Below are positions 51,442-59,380 of a stretch of DNA of 64,000 nucleotides, one piece after another. Made by a program: the position numbers and the translations under genes. The stretch is from contig OZ220679.1 of the NCBI GenBank assembly GCA_965116355.1, forward strand, positions 2,356,001 through 2,420,000. The letters are read 5' to 3'. Source of the DNA: UBA1127 sp965116355 (GTDB lineage Bacteria > Chloroflexota > Dehalococcoidia > Lucifugimonadales > UBA1127). The first letter of the stretch is position 1. Every line of letters begins with the position of its first letter. The notes below the pieces were generated by a model. It did not search any database and was not told where the DNA came from. It was given only the letters and a program-made list of their open reading frames with translations.

Positions 51442-51981
51442 CTACGGCGTGAGCGTCGAATTCTCCGGCAGCATCTCCATCCCGTTGAGCACGCAGGAGA
51501 TCATCGAATAGTAGCCAATCGTGATCACCAGGTCCGTGACGCCGCGGTCGCCGAGCGCCTCCCGCGCGGCGTTGAACGTGGCATCGGACACGACATGGTC
51601 CTGCAGCAGCTCCATCGCGAAACGCACGGTGAGCGCCTCATCGTCGGTCAGCCCCTCCGGCGCCTTGCGGTCGCGGATGGCGGCGATGGCTTCCTCACGA
51701 GCGCCCGCGTCGCGGGCCTGGATCTCGTGCGCGTTCCACTCGTAGTGGGCGTCCCAGTGCCGGGCGATGGCAAGGATGGTCAGCTCCAACGGAAGCCGGG
51801 GCACCGTCGTCTCGAAGCGCACGTACGTCCCGACGTGGGCGGCGCGGCCGGCGACGTCCGGGCTGTGCATCAGGGCGGCAAAGGGGCCGCGCACGCTGCC
51901 CCGGCTGGCGGCGATGCCGTCGTAGATTGCTTGCTCGTCCGGGGAGAGCTGGTCGCGGGTGACCTCCGGCAGTCTTGGCAT
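51442..51981 (-). CDS. Carboxymuconolactone decarboxylase-family protein
   Basis: A 179-residue all-helical protein. PRLPEVTRDQLSPDEQAIYD begins it, with LPLELTILAIARHWDAHYEW as the core helix pair and AREALGDRGVTDLVITIGYY near the end. The AhpD CxxC redox pair is absent, so a peroxidase role is unlikely. The ATG at 51981 has GGAGG 6 bases upstream; the longer open frame before it is low-complexity and not used. Confidence 0.85.
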   Translation of the reverse strand: MPRLPEVTRDQLSPDEQAIYDGIAASRGSVRGPFAALMHSPDVAGRAAHVGTYVRFETTVPRLPLELTILAIARHWDAHYEWNAHEIQARDAGAREEAIAAIRDRKAPEGLTDDEALTVRFAMELLQDHVVSDATFNAAREALGDRGVTDLVITIGYYSMISCVLNGMEMLPENSTLTP

Positions 51982-52066
51982 GAGGAGCCTCCACAGTCTG
52001 GGTAGGAGCGGGTTGAAGATACCTGCGGGGAAGGGAGGCGTCAAGGATGGGGGAGGCGGTCTGCCG

Positions 52067-52378
52067 CTACTCTCCGAGGCGGCTGCTCTCAGCACGGTAC
52101 TCTGAGGTGGGCAAATCGCGGATGCTCGCCCCGGCGAGGGCGTCTGCTGTCGCGAGGTCATACTGGGCCTGCAGGTTCATCCAGAACTGCGGTGTAACGC
52201 TGAACCAGTGGCCGAGACGGAGGGCGGTATCGCCGGTGATGGCCCGCTTGCCAGCGATGATCTGGCTGATGCGGTTGGGCGGCACGCCGATGCCCCGCGC
52301 AAGGGCAGTTGGAGTCACACCGAGCTCGATGAGCTCGTCCTGCAGGATCTCGCCGGGGTGGACGGCGCGCTTGAACAC
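52067..52378 (-). CDS. higA: HigA-family antitoxin, apparently without HigB
   Basis: A 103-residue helix-turn-helix protein. The conserved start VHPGEILQDELIELGVTPTA is followed by the recognition region GVPPNRISQIIAGKRAITGD and ALRLGHWFSVTPQFWMNLQA, as in HigA/VapI antitoxins. HigB normally lies just upstream; here the upstream 110 bases hold no HigB frame. It may act as a stand-alone regulator or protect against HigB elsewhere. Confidence 0.85.
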   Translation of the reverse strand: MFKRAVHPGEILQDELIELGVTPTALARGIGVPPNRISQIIAGKRAITGDTALRLGHWFSVTPQFWMNLQAQYDLATADALAGASIRDLPTSEYRAESSRLGE

Positions 52379-52418
52379 TGGGTTCTCCTTTAGGCCGATT
52401 GCGTAAGACAGGCTACAG

Positions 52419-52437
52419 GACGTGTACGCGTGACGTC
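52419..52437. promoter_or_regulatory. Possible operator upstream of higA
   Basis: Inverted pair GACGT...ACGTC spaced by 9 bases, about 40 bases upstream of the higA ATG and overlapping a TTGACG element. This is the position expected for autoregulation. Confidence 0.25.
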
Positions 52438-52488
52438 AAACATATACCACACTTCAAAGGGCACACTTCTCCGCAGTACTCTTGGACA

Positions 52489-53127
52489 TCATAGAGACTG
52501 GTCGCAAACACGCACGGCGAGGTAGCGGAAGTGGCCATACCTAGCGGTATCCAAGTTTGAATAGTCTTCCCACTGAAGGAGGTACTTGCCTTGCAAGTCA
52601 ATTGCACTCTCGCGCCCGTTTTTGGTTCCTGGACTAGCCTGATCTGACCATGCAAGTGTGCCTTCGACTGTTCTCCCTTGGTGCAGGCGAAAGCTAGTAT
52701 CTACTGTTCCTGAAAGGGGACGGTCTGTCCTCCAAAACAGCGGATCATTGCTCAAGAACACAGCGTAGGTTTCGTTAAGTCCATTATGCAATGCACAGAT
52801 ACGTTCAAGTCGCTGGATGTCACGCAAGAAATCGTAGCGACGTACGTCTTGAGCGCCTTGGGTCAAGAGATTGAAGCTCTCGCCATTCTGTTTGGTACTC
52901 AACGAGCGAGTGCAGTATTTCAATTCAATTGCAATACCTTGCTCTGGAATGCAAATGTCAACGTAGAGTCTTTTGCCTTCCAAAGTGACTGGGAACTCGA
53001 GCCTGACATCATGCTCGTCAGACGTCTCGTGAATCACCCATGCAAGAGCATGTTGAAAGTCCGCCTCGGAATGGAATAGGCGGCGACGTCTAGCTAGACC
53101 CTGCATGAGGGCATCAATGTCTAGCAC
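52489..53127 (-). CDS. Putative PD-(D/E)XK nuclease-like protein, AT-richer than surroundings
   Basis: A 212-residue protein. FHSEADFQHALAWVIHE begins the fold, and KRLYVDICIPEQGIAIELKY contains an Asp and a Glu-x-Lys that fit a PD-(D/E)XK active site. ALHNGLNETYAVFLSNDPLF follows. The GTG at 53127 has AAGGA about 9 bases upstream; the open frame further upstream belongs to the antisense of the neighbouring gene. Codons end in A/T much more often than in neighbouring genes, a sign of transfer. No methyltransferase or helicase lies next to it, so a complete restriction system is not seen. Confidence 0.6.
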   Translation of the reverse strand: MLDIDALMQGLARRRRLFHSEADFQHALAWVIHETSDEHDVRLEFPVTLEGKRLYVDICIPEQGIAIELKYCTRSLSTKQNGESFNLLTQGAQDVRRYDFLRDIQRLERICALHNGLNETYAVFLSNDPLFWRTDRPLSGTVDTSFRLHQGRTVEGTLAWSDQASPGTKNGRESAIDLQGKYLLQWEDYSNLDTARYGHFRYLAVRVCDQSL

Positions 53128-53149
53128 TGCATTTTCCTTGTGTCCGACC

Positions 53150-54142
53150 CTAGCCCTGCGCCAGCCCCTCCCACACGGCCTGGAGGCGTTCGAGGGCTTC
53201 GCCGGGGAGGGGGCCACGCTCGTTCGCGGCGATGGCGTAGTCGAGCTGCTCCATGCTGGAGTAGCCGACGAGGGCCGTCGAGACGGCAGGGTTGCCGATG
53301 GCGAACCGGATTGCGGCCTGAACGGGACCCTCGGCGTATCCCTCCTCCCAGAGGAAGCTGAATCGGTGCGCCAGCGCGGCGTCGGCGGCAAGGTCTGCGC
53401 CGGTGCCGATGGGGGCGACGGACTGGGCCGCCAGCGTGTGCCGCTCCGTGCTGCCGCTCAGGGCACCCGCCGCGAGCACCCGGATGGCGATGATGCCCAT
53501 GCCCTTCTCGGACGCGCGCTGGGCGAGCATGCCGTAGTCCTGGTAGGGATGGTCCCTGGGCGCCAACTGGCCGGAGGTGGGGTTCAGGATGTTGTAGCTG
53601 GTCTGCGCGGTGTTGAAGCGGCCGCTATCGACGACGGCGTGGAGCGAGGCGGTGTGCCCGAGGGCGGTAAAGCCCCACACGCCCACCTTACCCTGCCTGC
53701 TGAGGTCCGCGAACGTGTCAGCAACGACCATCGCGTCGTCGGGCGTCAGGATGGCCTGGCCCTCGCCGCGCCGGGGGCCGATCTGGTTGTGGAGCTGGAT
53801 GAGGTCGACGCGCTCGGCGCCGAGGCGGGAGAGGCTGTTCTCGACGGAGCGGACGACGGCGGCGGGGATGTCGTCGAGGTCCTCCGGCATGAGGCGCACC
53901 TTGGTGCCGACGACGGGGCCGGCCTTGAGCTGCCTGAGCGCCGCGCCAAGGTTGATCTCCGACTGCCCGCGCCCGTAACCGGAGGCCGTGTCGAAGTAGG
54001 TGATGCCCGCGTCCAGCGCCCGCGCGACGGCATCGACGCGCTCCTGGACGCCGCCCCGGACCATGAGCCCGCCGACATCGCCGCAGCCGAAGCCCAGCGC
54101 GGAGACCTGAATGCCGGTGTCGCCGAACGTCCTGTATTCCAT
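53150..54142 (-). CDS. Aldo-keto reductase
   Basis: A 330-residue NAD(P)H-dependent oxidoreductase. It starts MEYRTFGDTGIQVSALGFGC and has the catalytic tetrad Asp/Tyr (FDTASGYGRGQSE), Lys (GTKV) and His (IQLHNQIG). The C-terminal RFAIGNPAVSTALVGYSSME marks cofactor binding. It is of the AKR11/12-like group that acts on aldehydes or sugar lactones. It is followed by a MetF-like gene upstream on the same strand. Confidence 0.9.
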   Translation of the reverse strand: MEYRTFGDTGIQVSALGFGCGDVGGLMVRGGVQERVDAVARALDAGITYFDTASGYGRGQSEINLGAALRQLKAGPVVGTKVRLMPEDLDDIPAAVVRSVENSLSRLGAERVDLIQLHNQIGPRRGEGQAILTPDDAMVVADTFADLSRQGKVGVWGFTALGHTASLHAVVDSGRFNTAQTSYNILNPTSGQLAPRDHPYQDYGMLAQRASEKGMGIIAIRVLAAGALSGSTERHTLAAQSVAPIGTGADLAADAALAHRFSFLWEEGYAEGPVQAAIRFAIGNPAVSTALVGYSSMEQLDYAIAANERGPLPGEALERLQAVWEGLAQG

Positions 54143-54183
54143 GATGTGCTCCTTGGATTGAGAGATTTGCCGGTGAGGCGGGG

Positions 54184-55044
54184 TCAGCGTACGGCTGCCA
54201 ACACCTGCCGCGCAGCCTCGTAGTCGCGGGCGCCGCCGCGGAGAATGGGCGGAACGAGGTATACACCTCGGACGCCGTCGGCGAGGAGAGCGCGAAGGTG
54301 CTCGACGGCGCTGTCGACGCCGGGGCGGCCGGCGTCGAGCTGCTCGCGGGTCTCCGGCGGCACGTTGCCGAGGATGATGCCGTCCTTGTCGAGCACCTGC
54401 ACGCCCCAGAAGACCGGGATGTCCAGCGGGGCTCCGGCGAGCAGTTGGTAGGCCTCAAGGAAGGCGTGGCGGACGGCGAGGTCATAGATGGGTTGGGCGA
54501 TGAGGAAGTGCGCGCCCGCCTCGACCTTGCGGCGCGTCAGGGCGGCCTCGCGCTCGAGGTCACGGGCGAGGTCGAACGTGCCGCCGATGCAGAGGGACGT
54601 CGCGCCGCGCAGCCGGGAACCGCGATAGTCGAGGCCGTCGTTCATGGCGGCCGCGTCGGCGATGAGGGCCGTCGGGGTGTAGTCGTTGACAGCCTTGACC
54701 CGCTCGGACTCCTCGGCGGTGAAGCCGTCGCCCTGCAGCACGACGACGTTCTCGAGGCCGAGCATCTGCGCTCCGAGGATCCGCGACTGCAGGGCGATCT
54801 TGTTCATGTCCCGCGTGGCGAGGTTGAAGACGACGTCCGCGCCGGTGCGCGTCTTGATGGCGAGAGCGGCAGCAGCGGAATCGGCGCGGGGGAGCTTGCC
54901 GGGGTTGTAGGCCACGCAGACGAAATCGGCGCCGACCGCGCCCACGGCGTCGAGGGCCGCGGGGTCGGCGCTGCGGGGCGGCGTACAGTCGCAGAGGACG
55001 ACGGGGCCGGAGGACGCCGCGTAGACCTCGGTCACCTTCGCCAT
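54184..55044 (-). CDS. Methylenetetrahydrofolate reductase-like protein (MetF N-terminal type)
   Basis: A 286-residue TIM-barrel protein. DFVCVAYNPGKLPRADSAAA, GADVVFNLATRDMNKIALQS and ENVVVLQGDGFTAEE match the MetF fold, and ETREQLDAGRPGVDSAVEHL the C-terminal helix. The ATG at 55044 has GGAGG 7 bases upstream. The first strand lacks the usual start of a housekeeping MetF, so it may reduce or move one-carbon units in a catabolic pathway rather than feed methionine. Confidence 0.75.
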   Translation of the reverse strand: MAKVTEVYAASSGPVVLCDCTPPRSADPAALDAVGAVGADFVCVAYNPGKLPRADSAAAALAIKTRTGADVVFNLATRDMNKIALQSRILGAQMLGLENVVVLQGDGFTAEESERVKAVNDYTPTALIADAAAMNDGLDYRGSRLRGATSLCIGGTFDLARDLEREAALTRRKVEAGAHFLIAQPIYDLAVRHAFLEAYQLLAGAPLDIPVFWGVQVLDKDGIILGNVPPETREQLDAGRPGVDSAVEHLRALLADGVRGVYLVPPILRGGARDYEAARQVLAAVR

Positions 55045-55069
55045 CGGTGTGCCTCCGGCGGGGTGTGCG

Positions 55070-55624
55070 CTAGTCGTACCACTGGCCGATGACCGTCCTC
55101 GGCCCGCCGGGGACAGTGGGGTCGTCGATGGTGGTCTTGAAGGGCGGGAAGAGCACGTCAATGCCGACGTTCAGGGAGGGGGCGGGCCGCGCCAGCTCCT
55201 CGACGAGCTTGCGAAAGCCGGCCACGTCCGAGGCAAGGTCGCGGAAGACGTTGGCGACGGCATCGAGACCGGCGGCGCGAATGGTGGCCTCGGCGTCATT
55301 GAGGCGCTGGGCCTGCTCCGGGTCGTCGACGGGGGCCGTCGGCGAGTAGCCGCCGTGCAGCTCGCCGGGGGCGTTCCAGCGCACGAGGGGGAGGCCGTTG
55401 GCGAAGTGGATGTTGAGCTCGCCGGTCTCGTGGGAGTGGCGGACGCCGATCTCACCCGGCGGGATGAGGAGGGCGGTGACGAGGCACTGCTCGTTCTCCA
55501 GCAGCGTGTACCACTTGCGCTTGCGGTTGCCCTCAAGCTCCAGGCCGCGCCAGCCATGCTGCTCGGGCGGCACCGAGTGGATGCCGACTCGGATGACCTG
55601 CGTTTGGATGTTGCCCTGGCTCAT
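55070..55624 (-). CDS. Hypothetical cupin-like protein
   Basis: A 184-residue protein with a possible cupin barrel: NEQCLVTALLIPPGEIGVRH then SHETGELNIHF, where His-x-His and Glu could bind metal. The N- and C-terminal parts are unfamiliar. It lies between the MetF-like and rhodanese genes on the same strand. Function unknown. Confidence 0.55.
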   Translation of the reverse strand: MSQGNIQTQVIRVGIHSVPPEQHGWRGLELEGNRKRKWYTLLENEQCLVTALLIPPGEIGVRHSHETGELNIHFANGLPLVRWNAPGELHGGYSPTAPVDDPEQAQRLNDAEATIRAAGLDAVANVFRDLASDVAGFRKLVEELARPAPSLNVGIDVLFPPFKTTIDDPTVPGGPRTVIGQWYD

Positions 55625-55662
55625 GACGCACCTCCGTGTGGGGTTGCCTGTCCTTCCGCGCG

Positions 55663-55690
55663 TGCTTCGACAGGCTCAGCACGAACGGTT
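55663..55690. repeat. Dispersed repeat unit (GCTTCGACAGGCTCAGCACGAAC type)
   Basis: A variant of the CTTCGACAAGCTCAG unit in the 77-base gap between the cupin-like and rhodanese genes. Confidence 0.65.
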
Positions 55691-55701
55691 GCTGCACGGG
55701 G

Positions 55702-57291
55702 TTACCCTTGGTACTTGTCGCCGAGGGCGATCTCCCATCGGAGGTAGTGCACGGCGTCCGCATAGCTGCGCTCCGGGCCCGCCAGCACGACGTCGTTCGG
55801 GATGTCCCCGGGCATGGCCATGACGCCCGTGAGGCCGCGCTCGACGGGCAGACCGGCGTCGCGCCACGCGGCCATGCCGCCGTCGAGGTAGGACACGTTG
55901 GTGTAGCCGAGGCCGTAGAGGGTGACACCCGCCAGCGCCGATGCGCGTCCGTCGAGGCAGGTGACGACGATGGGGGCATCCCGCTCGATGCCGTGGTCGC
56001 CGATGCGGAGCTCCAGCCAGCCGCGGGCGATCCAGCGCGCGCCCGGCACGTGGCCGGCGGCGAAGTCCTGGCTGGTGTCCACGAAGAGGACGACGGCGCC
56101 TTCCATCGCCGCCAACTCCTCGGCGGTGACTACGGGCACCGCTGCGCGCGCACCCTCGACGCCAACGGGCGCCGGATCGGGCGCGCCCTCCTCCAGGGCG
56201 TTGCCCGCGCCGGTCCAGGCGTTGACGCCGCCCTCGACGACGAAGACGTCCTCTATGCCCATCTGGCGGTACCAGGAGGCGGTCTGCGTGGCGCGGGACA
56301 CGCCGTCGCAGCAGAAGACGACGGCGCCGTGCTTCACGACCGCTACGTCGTCGGTGCGCTGCACGGCCTGCCCGCCGGGCACCCAGCGGAAACCGGGGAT
56401 GTGCCCGGCCAGATACTCCTCGCGCGTGCGCACATCGATGAAGTAGACGGTGCGGGAAGACCGCGCTGCGACCTGCTCCCGCAGGCCGGGGATGTCCAGG
56501 TACCGGACACCGTCCTCCTCGGCGAGGCGGGCGGCGTAGGACTCGGCGGCGCGGACAGCCTCGTCCGAGGGCTGCGGCAGATCGACGCGGTCTGCGCCGC
56601 GCTCGAGCTCGTAGCCCGCGAGCGTCCAGCCGGCCGTGCCGTTGGTGAGCGCGTACACGTTGGGGATGCCCATGCGCTGCAGGACGCGCGCGCCGATGAT
56701 GCTCCGCGTCCGGCCGGCGCAGTTGACGACGACGGCTGCGTCGTCCGGCAAGTCCTGGGCGATGTCCGTGATGTGGAGGGCCAGCTCGCCGCCGGGGACG
56801 CTTCGGCCGCCGGGGATGGCGAACCGCCGGTACTCCTCCGGCGTGCGCGAGTCCAGGATGACGGTGGGCCTGCCGTCCTCCAAACGCGAATGGAGCTCGT
56901 CAGCGCTGATGTTGGCGACGTGGTCCTGGATTTCGATGCGCTCGCCGAAGTCCTTGCTGGGGACATTCATGCCCCACTCGGTCGAGAAGCCCTGGTTGAC
57001 CCAGGCGTTGATGCCGCCCTCGAGGACGCGCACGTCGGCGTAGCCCATCTCCTCGACGGTCCGGGCGGCGAGGGTCGCGCGGCGGCCATCGTCGTCGCAC
57101 AAGACGACGGGCACTCCGGCGTAGGGGACGGCGTCGAGGAGCTGGAACTCGAGGCGCCGACGCGGGAGCCAGCAGGAGCCCGGGATGTGCGTGCTGTTGT
57201 ACTCGCCAGCCTCGCGCACGTCGAGGAGCGCGAAGGGCGTGTCGCCCTTGAGCAGAGCGTCGAGTTCCGCGGGCGTTACGATTCCGGCCAT
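55702..57291 (-). CDS. Four-domain rhodanese (sulfurtransferase)
   Basis: A 529-residue protein made of four tandem rhodanese domains, roughly residues 1-105, 110-225, 235-360 and 370-480. Each has a D-x-R/S/T-x-x-E/D-like entry (LLDVREAGEYNSTHIPG, ILDSRTPEEYRRFAIPG, FIDVRTREEYLAGHIPG, FVDTSQDFAAGHVPG). Each also keeps the persulfide Cys loop (CDDDGRR, CAGRTRS, CDGVSRA, CLDGRAS). All four cysteines are present, so all may be active. The ATG at 57291 overlaps the thiol dioxygenase stop (TGATG), so the two are cotranslated. It probably handles sulfane sulfur or sulfite from the dioxygenase pathway. Confidence 0.85.
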   Translation of the reverse strand: MAGIVTPAELDALLKGDTPFALLDVREAGEYNSTHIPGSCWLPRRRLEFQLLDAVPYAGVPVVLCDDDGRRATLAARTVEEMGYADVRVLEGGINAWVNQGFSTEWGMNVPSKDFGERIEIQDHVANISADELHSRLEDGRPTVILDSRTPEEYRRFAIPGGRSVPGGELALHITDIAQDLPDDAAVVVNCAGRTRSIIGARVLQRMGIPNVYALTNGTAGWTLAGYELERGADRVDLPQPSDEAVRAAESYAARLAEEDGVRYLDIPGLREQVAARSSRTVYFIDVRTREEYLAGHIPGFRWVPGGQAVQRTDDVAVVKHGAVVFCCDGVSRATQTASWYRQMGIEDVFVVEGGVNAWTGAGNALEEGAPDPAPVGVEGARAAVPVVTAEELAAMEGAVVLFVDTSQDFAAGHVPGARWIARGWLELRIGDHGIERDAPIVVTCLDGRASALAGVTLYGLGYTNVSYLDGGMAAWRDAGLPVERGLTGVMAMPGDIPNDVVLAGPERSYADAVHYLRWEIALGDKYQG

Positions 57292-57878
57292 CAGCAGTTG
57301 TCCCACCTGGTCGTCGCGAACGGCGTGATCCTGCCGGACTCCGGGTCGTAGCGGCGGCGGCTCCAGCCGCGGAGGTCGACGCCGTAAATGTGGATCTCCG
57401 GCGTGGGGCGGGCGGTCAGGTTGTCCATCTGGTGGATCTCGTCAACGTCGGGGATGAGCAGGGTGATCTCGCCGGGCTTGTTCTGGGTGACGCGGTCCTG
57501 CTCCAGGAGCGCGTAGTCGTCCTGCGAGCGGTCGTCGAGGCGGCGGAAGCGCGTCTCCGTGAGGGTGTTTTCGAGCACGCCGATGAGGCCCCACGTTCCG
57601 TGGTCGTGCGGGCCTATGTGGCTGCCGGGGCCCCACACGACGGAGGTGATGGAGAGGCCGCTGGGGGCCTGGTGCAGGAGGTACGTCGTCGACTGCTTCT
57701 CAGGGGTGCGGTTGTCCATCGGCAGGCGGAACTTCTCCGGGACGGCGTCGGGGTTCGACAGGAGCCGCTGGAGGTGGGACGACGCCCGGTCGAAGAGCGT
57801 GGCCTGGTCCGGCGCGCCGTCCACGAGCTCGTCCATGTCGTGGATGAAGTCATCAAGTGTGTAGGCAACTCTCGCCAT
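57291..57878 (-). CDS. Cysteine dioxygenase-family thiol dioxygenase
   Basis: A 195-residue cupin enzyme that should add O2 to a thiol to form a sulfinate. Iron ligands are His-x-His in HIGPHDHGTWGLIGVLE and a later His in EIHIYGVDL. The match is to the bacterial CDO / 3-mercaptopropionate dioxygenase branch (PF05995). Which thiol is used is unknown. It is directly coupled to the four-domain rhodanese gene, indicating a sulfur-oxidation role. Confidence 0.85.
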   Translation of the reverse strand: MARVAYTLDDFIHDMDELVDGAPDQATLFDRASSHLQRLLSNPDAVPEKFRLPMDNRTPEKQSTTYLLHQAPSGLSITSVVWGPGSHIGPHDHGTWGLIGVLENTLTETRFRRLDDRSQDDYALLEQDRVTQNKPGEITLLIPDVDEIHQMDNLTARPTPEIHIYGVDLRGWSRRRYDPESGRITPFATTRWDNC

Positions 57879-57943
57879 CGGTCACCTCGCAATGTCGACG
57901 TTGTATCCGGCTGGGCAGAGTTTCATGCGTTGGGCGGGCGGTG

Positions 57944-59320
57944 TCAACCGGAAGGCTGGGCCTCGGGCTCGGCGGGTTCGACATGCTCGGGCGGCGCCGC
58001 AGGCGGAGGCGTCCGGCGGGCCCGACGGATGGAGGGGAAGATCACGAGCACCAACGCAACGAAAAGGATGTTCAGCGAGCTCATTGCGATGATGGACGGC
58101 ACCGCCCCGAACGTCTCGGCGGCAATGCCCATCGCCATGATGCCGACAGGCCCGAGGCCGACGAGAATGAACCGGATGCTGATGACGCGCGCCCTCACGT
58201 AGTCGGGCGTCGCGAGCTGCACCATCGTCATGTTGCTGGTCATGAACAACTGTGTGCCCAGACCAAGGCAGGTGGCCAACGCAAGTGAGAGCAGATAGAA
58301 GTTGGACACCGCAAAGAGCGTCAGAATGACGCCGACCAGCAGGCCGGCCACCATCATCAGCCTGGTCAGCTGGGGCATGCCGCGGGCGGTGGCCGCCGTG
58401 AGGGACCCGATCAGGGCGCCCACGCCTATCGCGGTCATCAGCACTCCGAGGTCGTCCGGGCCGCGATTCAGCACGTCCCGCACGAGCACGGGCATGACGG
58501 CCTGGAAAGGCATGACGAAGGTCATGACTATGAGACCCAGCAGCAAGAGGGCTATGATGACCGGCTGCCCCCGGACGTACTGGATGCCATGCAGGATGCT
58601 CCGGGCCATGGACTCGCGTGCGCCGTCAGCGTTCGTCCGCTGGCGTCCGGCGACGATGGGTATGTTGAACATGGCTATGCCAACCAGCGCGGGGATGAGC
58701 AGCAAGGACGCCACCAGGAAGGTGTGCGCCATGCCGAAGAACTCAATGATGTAGCCGGCCGGGGTCGGCCCGGCCACCTGGCCGAGGCTGAAAATCGTGC
58801 TGAACAGGGCAACGGCGCTGGCGACGTCGCTGCGCCGGACGAGGTCCGGCACCACCGATGTCCTCGCGGGCATGGCGAAGGAGAAGGCGACCCCGTTGGC
58901 GAGCGCCAGTGCAAAGACGTGCCATTCCTGAATGAACTCGAAATAGACGAGAGCGCCCATCGCGAGCAGTGAGATGAAGTTGAAGACGTCAGTGGTGAGG
59001 AGCAGCATCTTGCGCCCACCCCTGTCGGCGAGAGCGCCGCTGATCAGGGGCAGCACCAGCATGGGCACCAGCTGGGCGGCCTGGACGGCGGCCACCTTGA
59101 ACGGCGAGTCGGTGAGTTCCAGAATGAGCCAGCCGCGAGCGATCATTACCATGAAGAATGACATAATGGAGAGCAGGGAAATCGACCAGAAGGCGGCATA
59201 GCGCGGATAGGCAAAGGCCCGCAGGGGTCCCTGGAACAAGCGGCTGCGCCTCAGGCCGCCGGACAACTGGTTTTCCTGCGGTTCCACTCCGCTCCTTCCG
59301 GCGACCTCATGTTCAGCCAT
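57944..59320 (-). CDS. MFS transporter (MFS_3/EntS-like)
   Basis: A 458-residue, 12-helix transporter. It has YPRYAAFWSISLLSIMSFFM, GALADRGGRKMLLLTTDVFN (motif A) and FSFAMPARTSVVPDLVRRSD, the EntS/MFS_3 signature near helix 4. C-terminal residues are basic and Pro-rich. Members export siderophores or drugs. It is upstream of the thiol dioxygenase gene on the same strand with a 65-base gap. Confidence 0.85.
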   Translation of the reverse strand: MAEHEVAGRSGVEPQENQLSGGLRRSRLFQGPLRAFAYPRYAAFWSISLLSIMSFFMVMIARGWLILELTDSPFKVAAVQAAQLVPMLVLPLISGALADRGGRKMLLLTTDVFNFISLLAMGALVYFEFIQEWHVFALALANGVAFSFAMPARTSVVPDLVRRSDVASAVALFSTIFSLGQVAGPTPAGYIIEFFGMAHTFLVASLLLIPALVGIAMFNIPIVAGRQRTNADGARESMARSILHGIQYVRGQPVIIALLLLGLIVMTFVMPFQAVMPVLVRDVLNRGPDDLGVLMTAIGVGALIGSLTAATARGMPQLTRLMMVAGLLVGVILTLFAVSNFYLLSLALATCLGLGTQLFMTSNMTMVQLATPDYVRARVISIRFILVGLGPVGIMAMGIAAETFGAVPSIIAMSSLNILFVALVLVIFPSIRRARRTPPPAAPPEHVEPAEPEAQPSG

Positions 59321-59380
59321 GCGAGCGCCTTCCTCGCTGCTGCCGAGGACTTACGCGGCCCGGGGGGACCGGGCGAGCGC

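Noticed and set aside
52379..52655. HigB toxin upstream of HigA
   Set aside because: The open minus frame (LYDVQEYCGEVCPLKCGICL) is the nuclease gene in another frame and has no HigB features.
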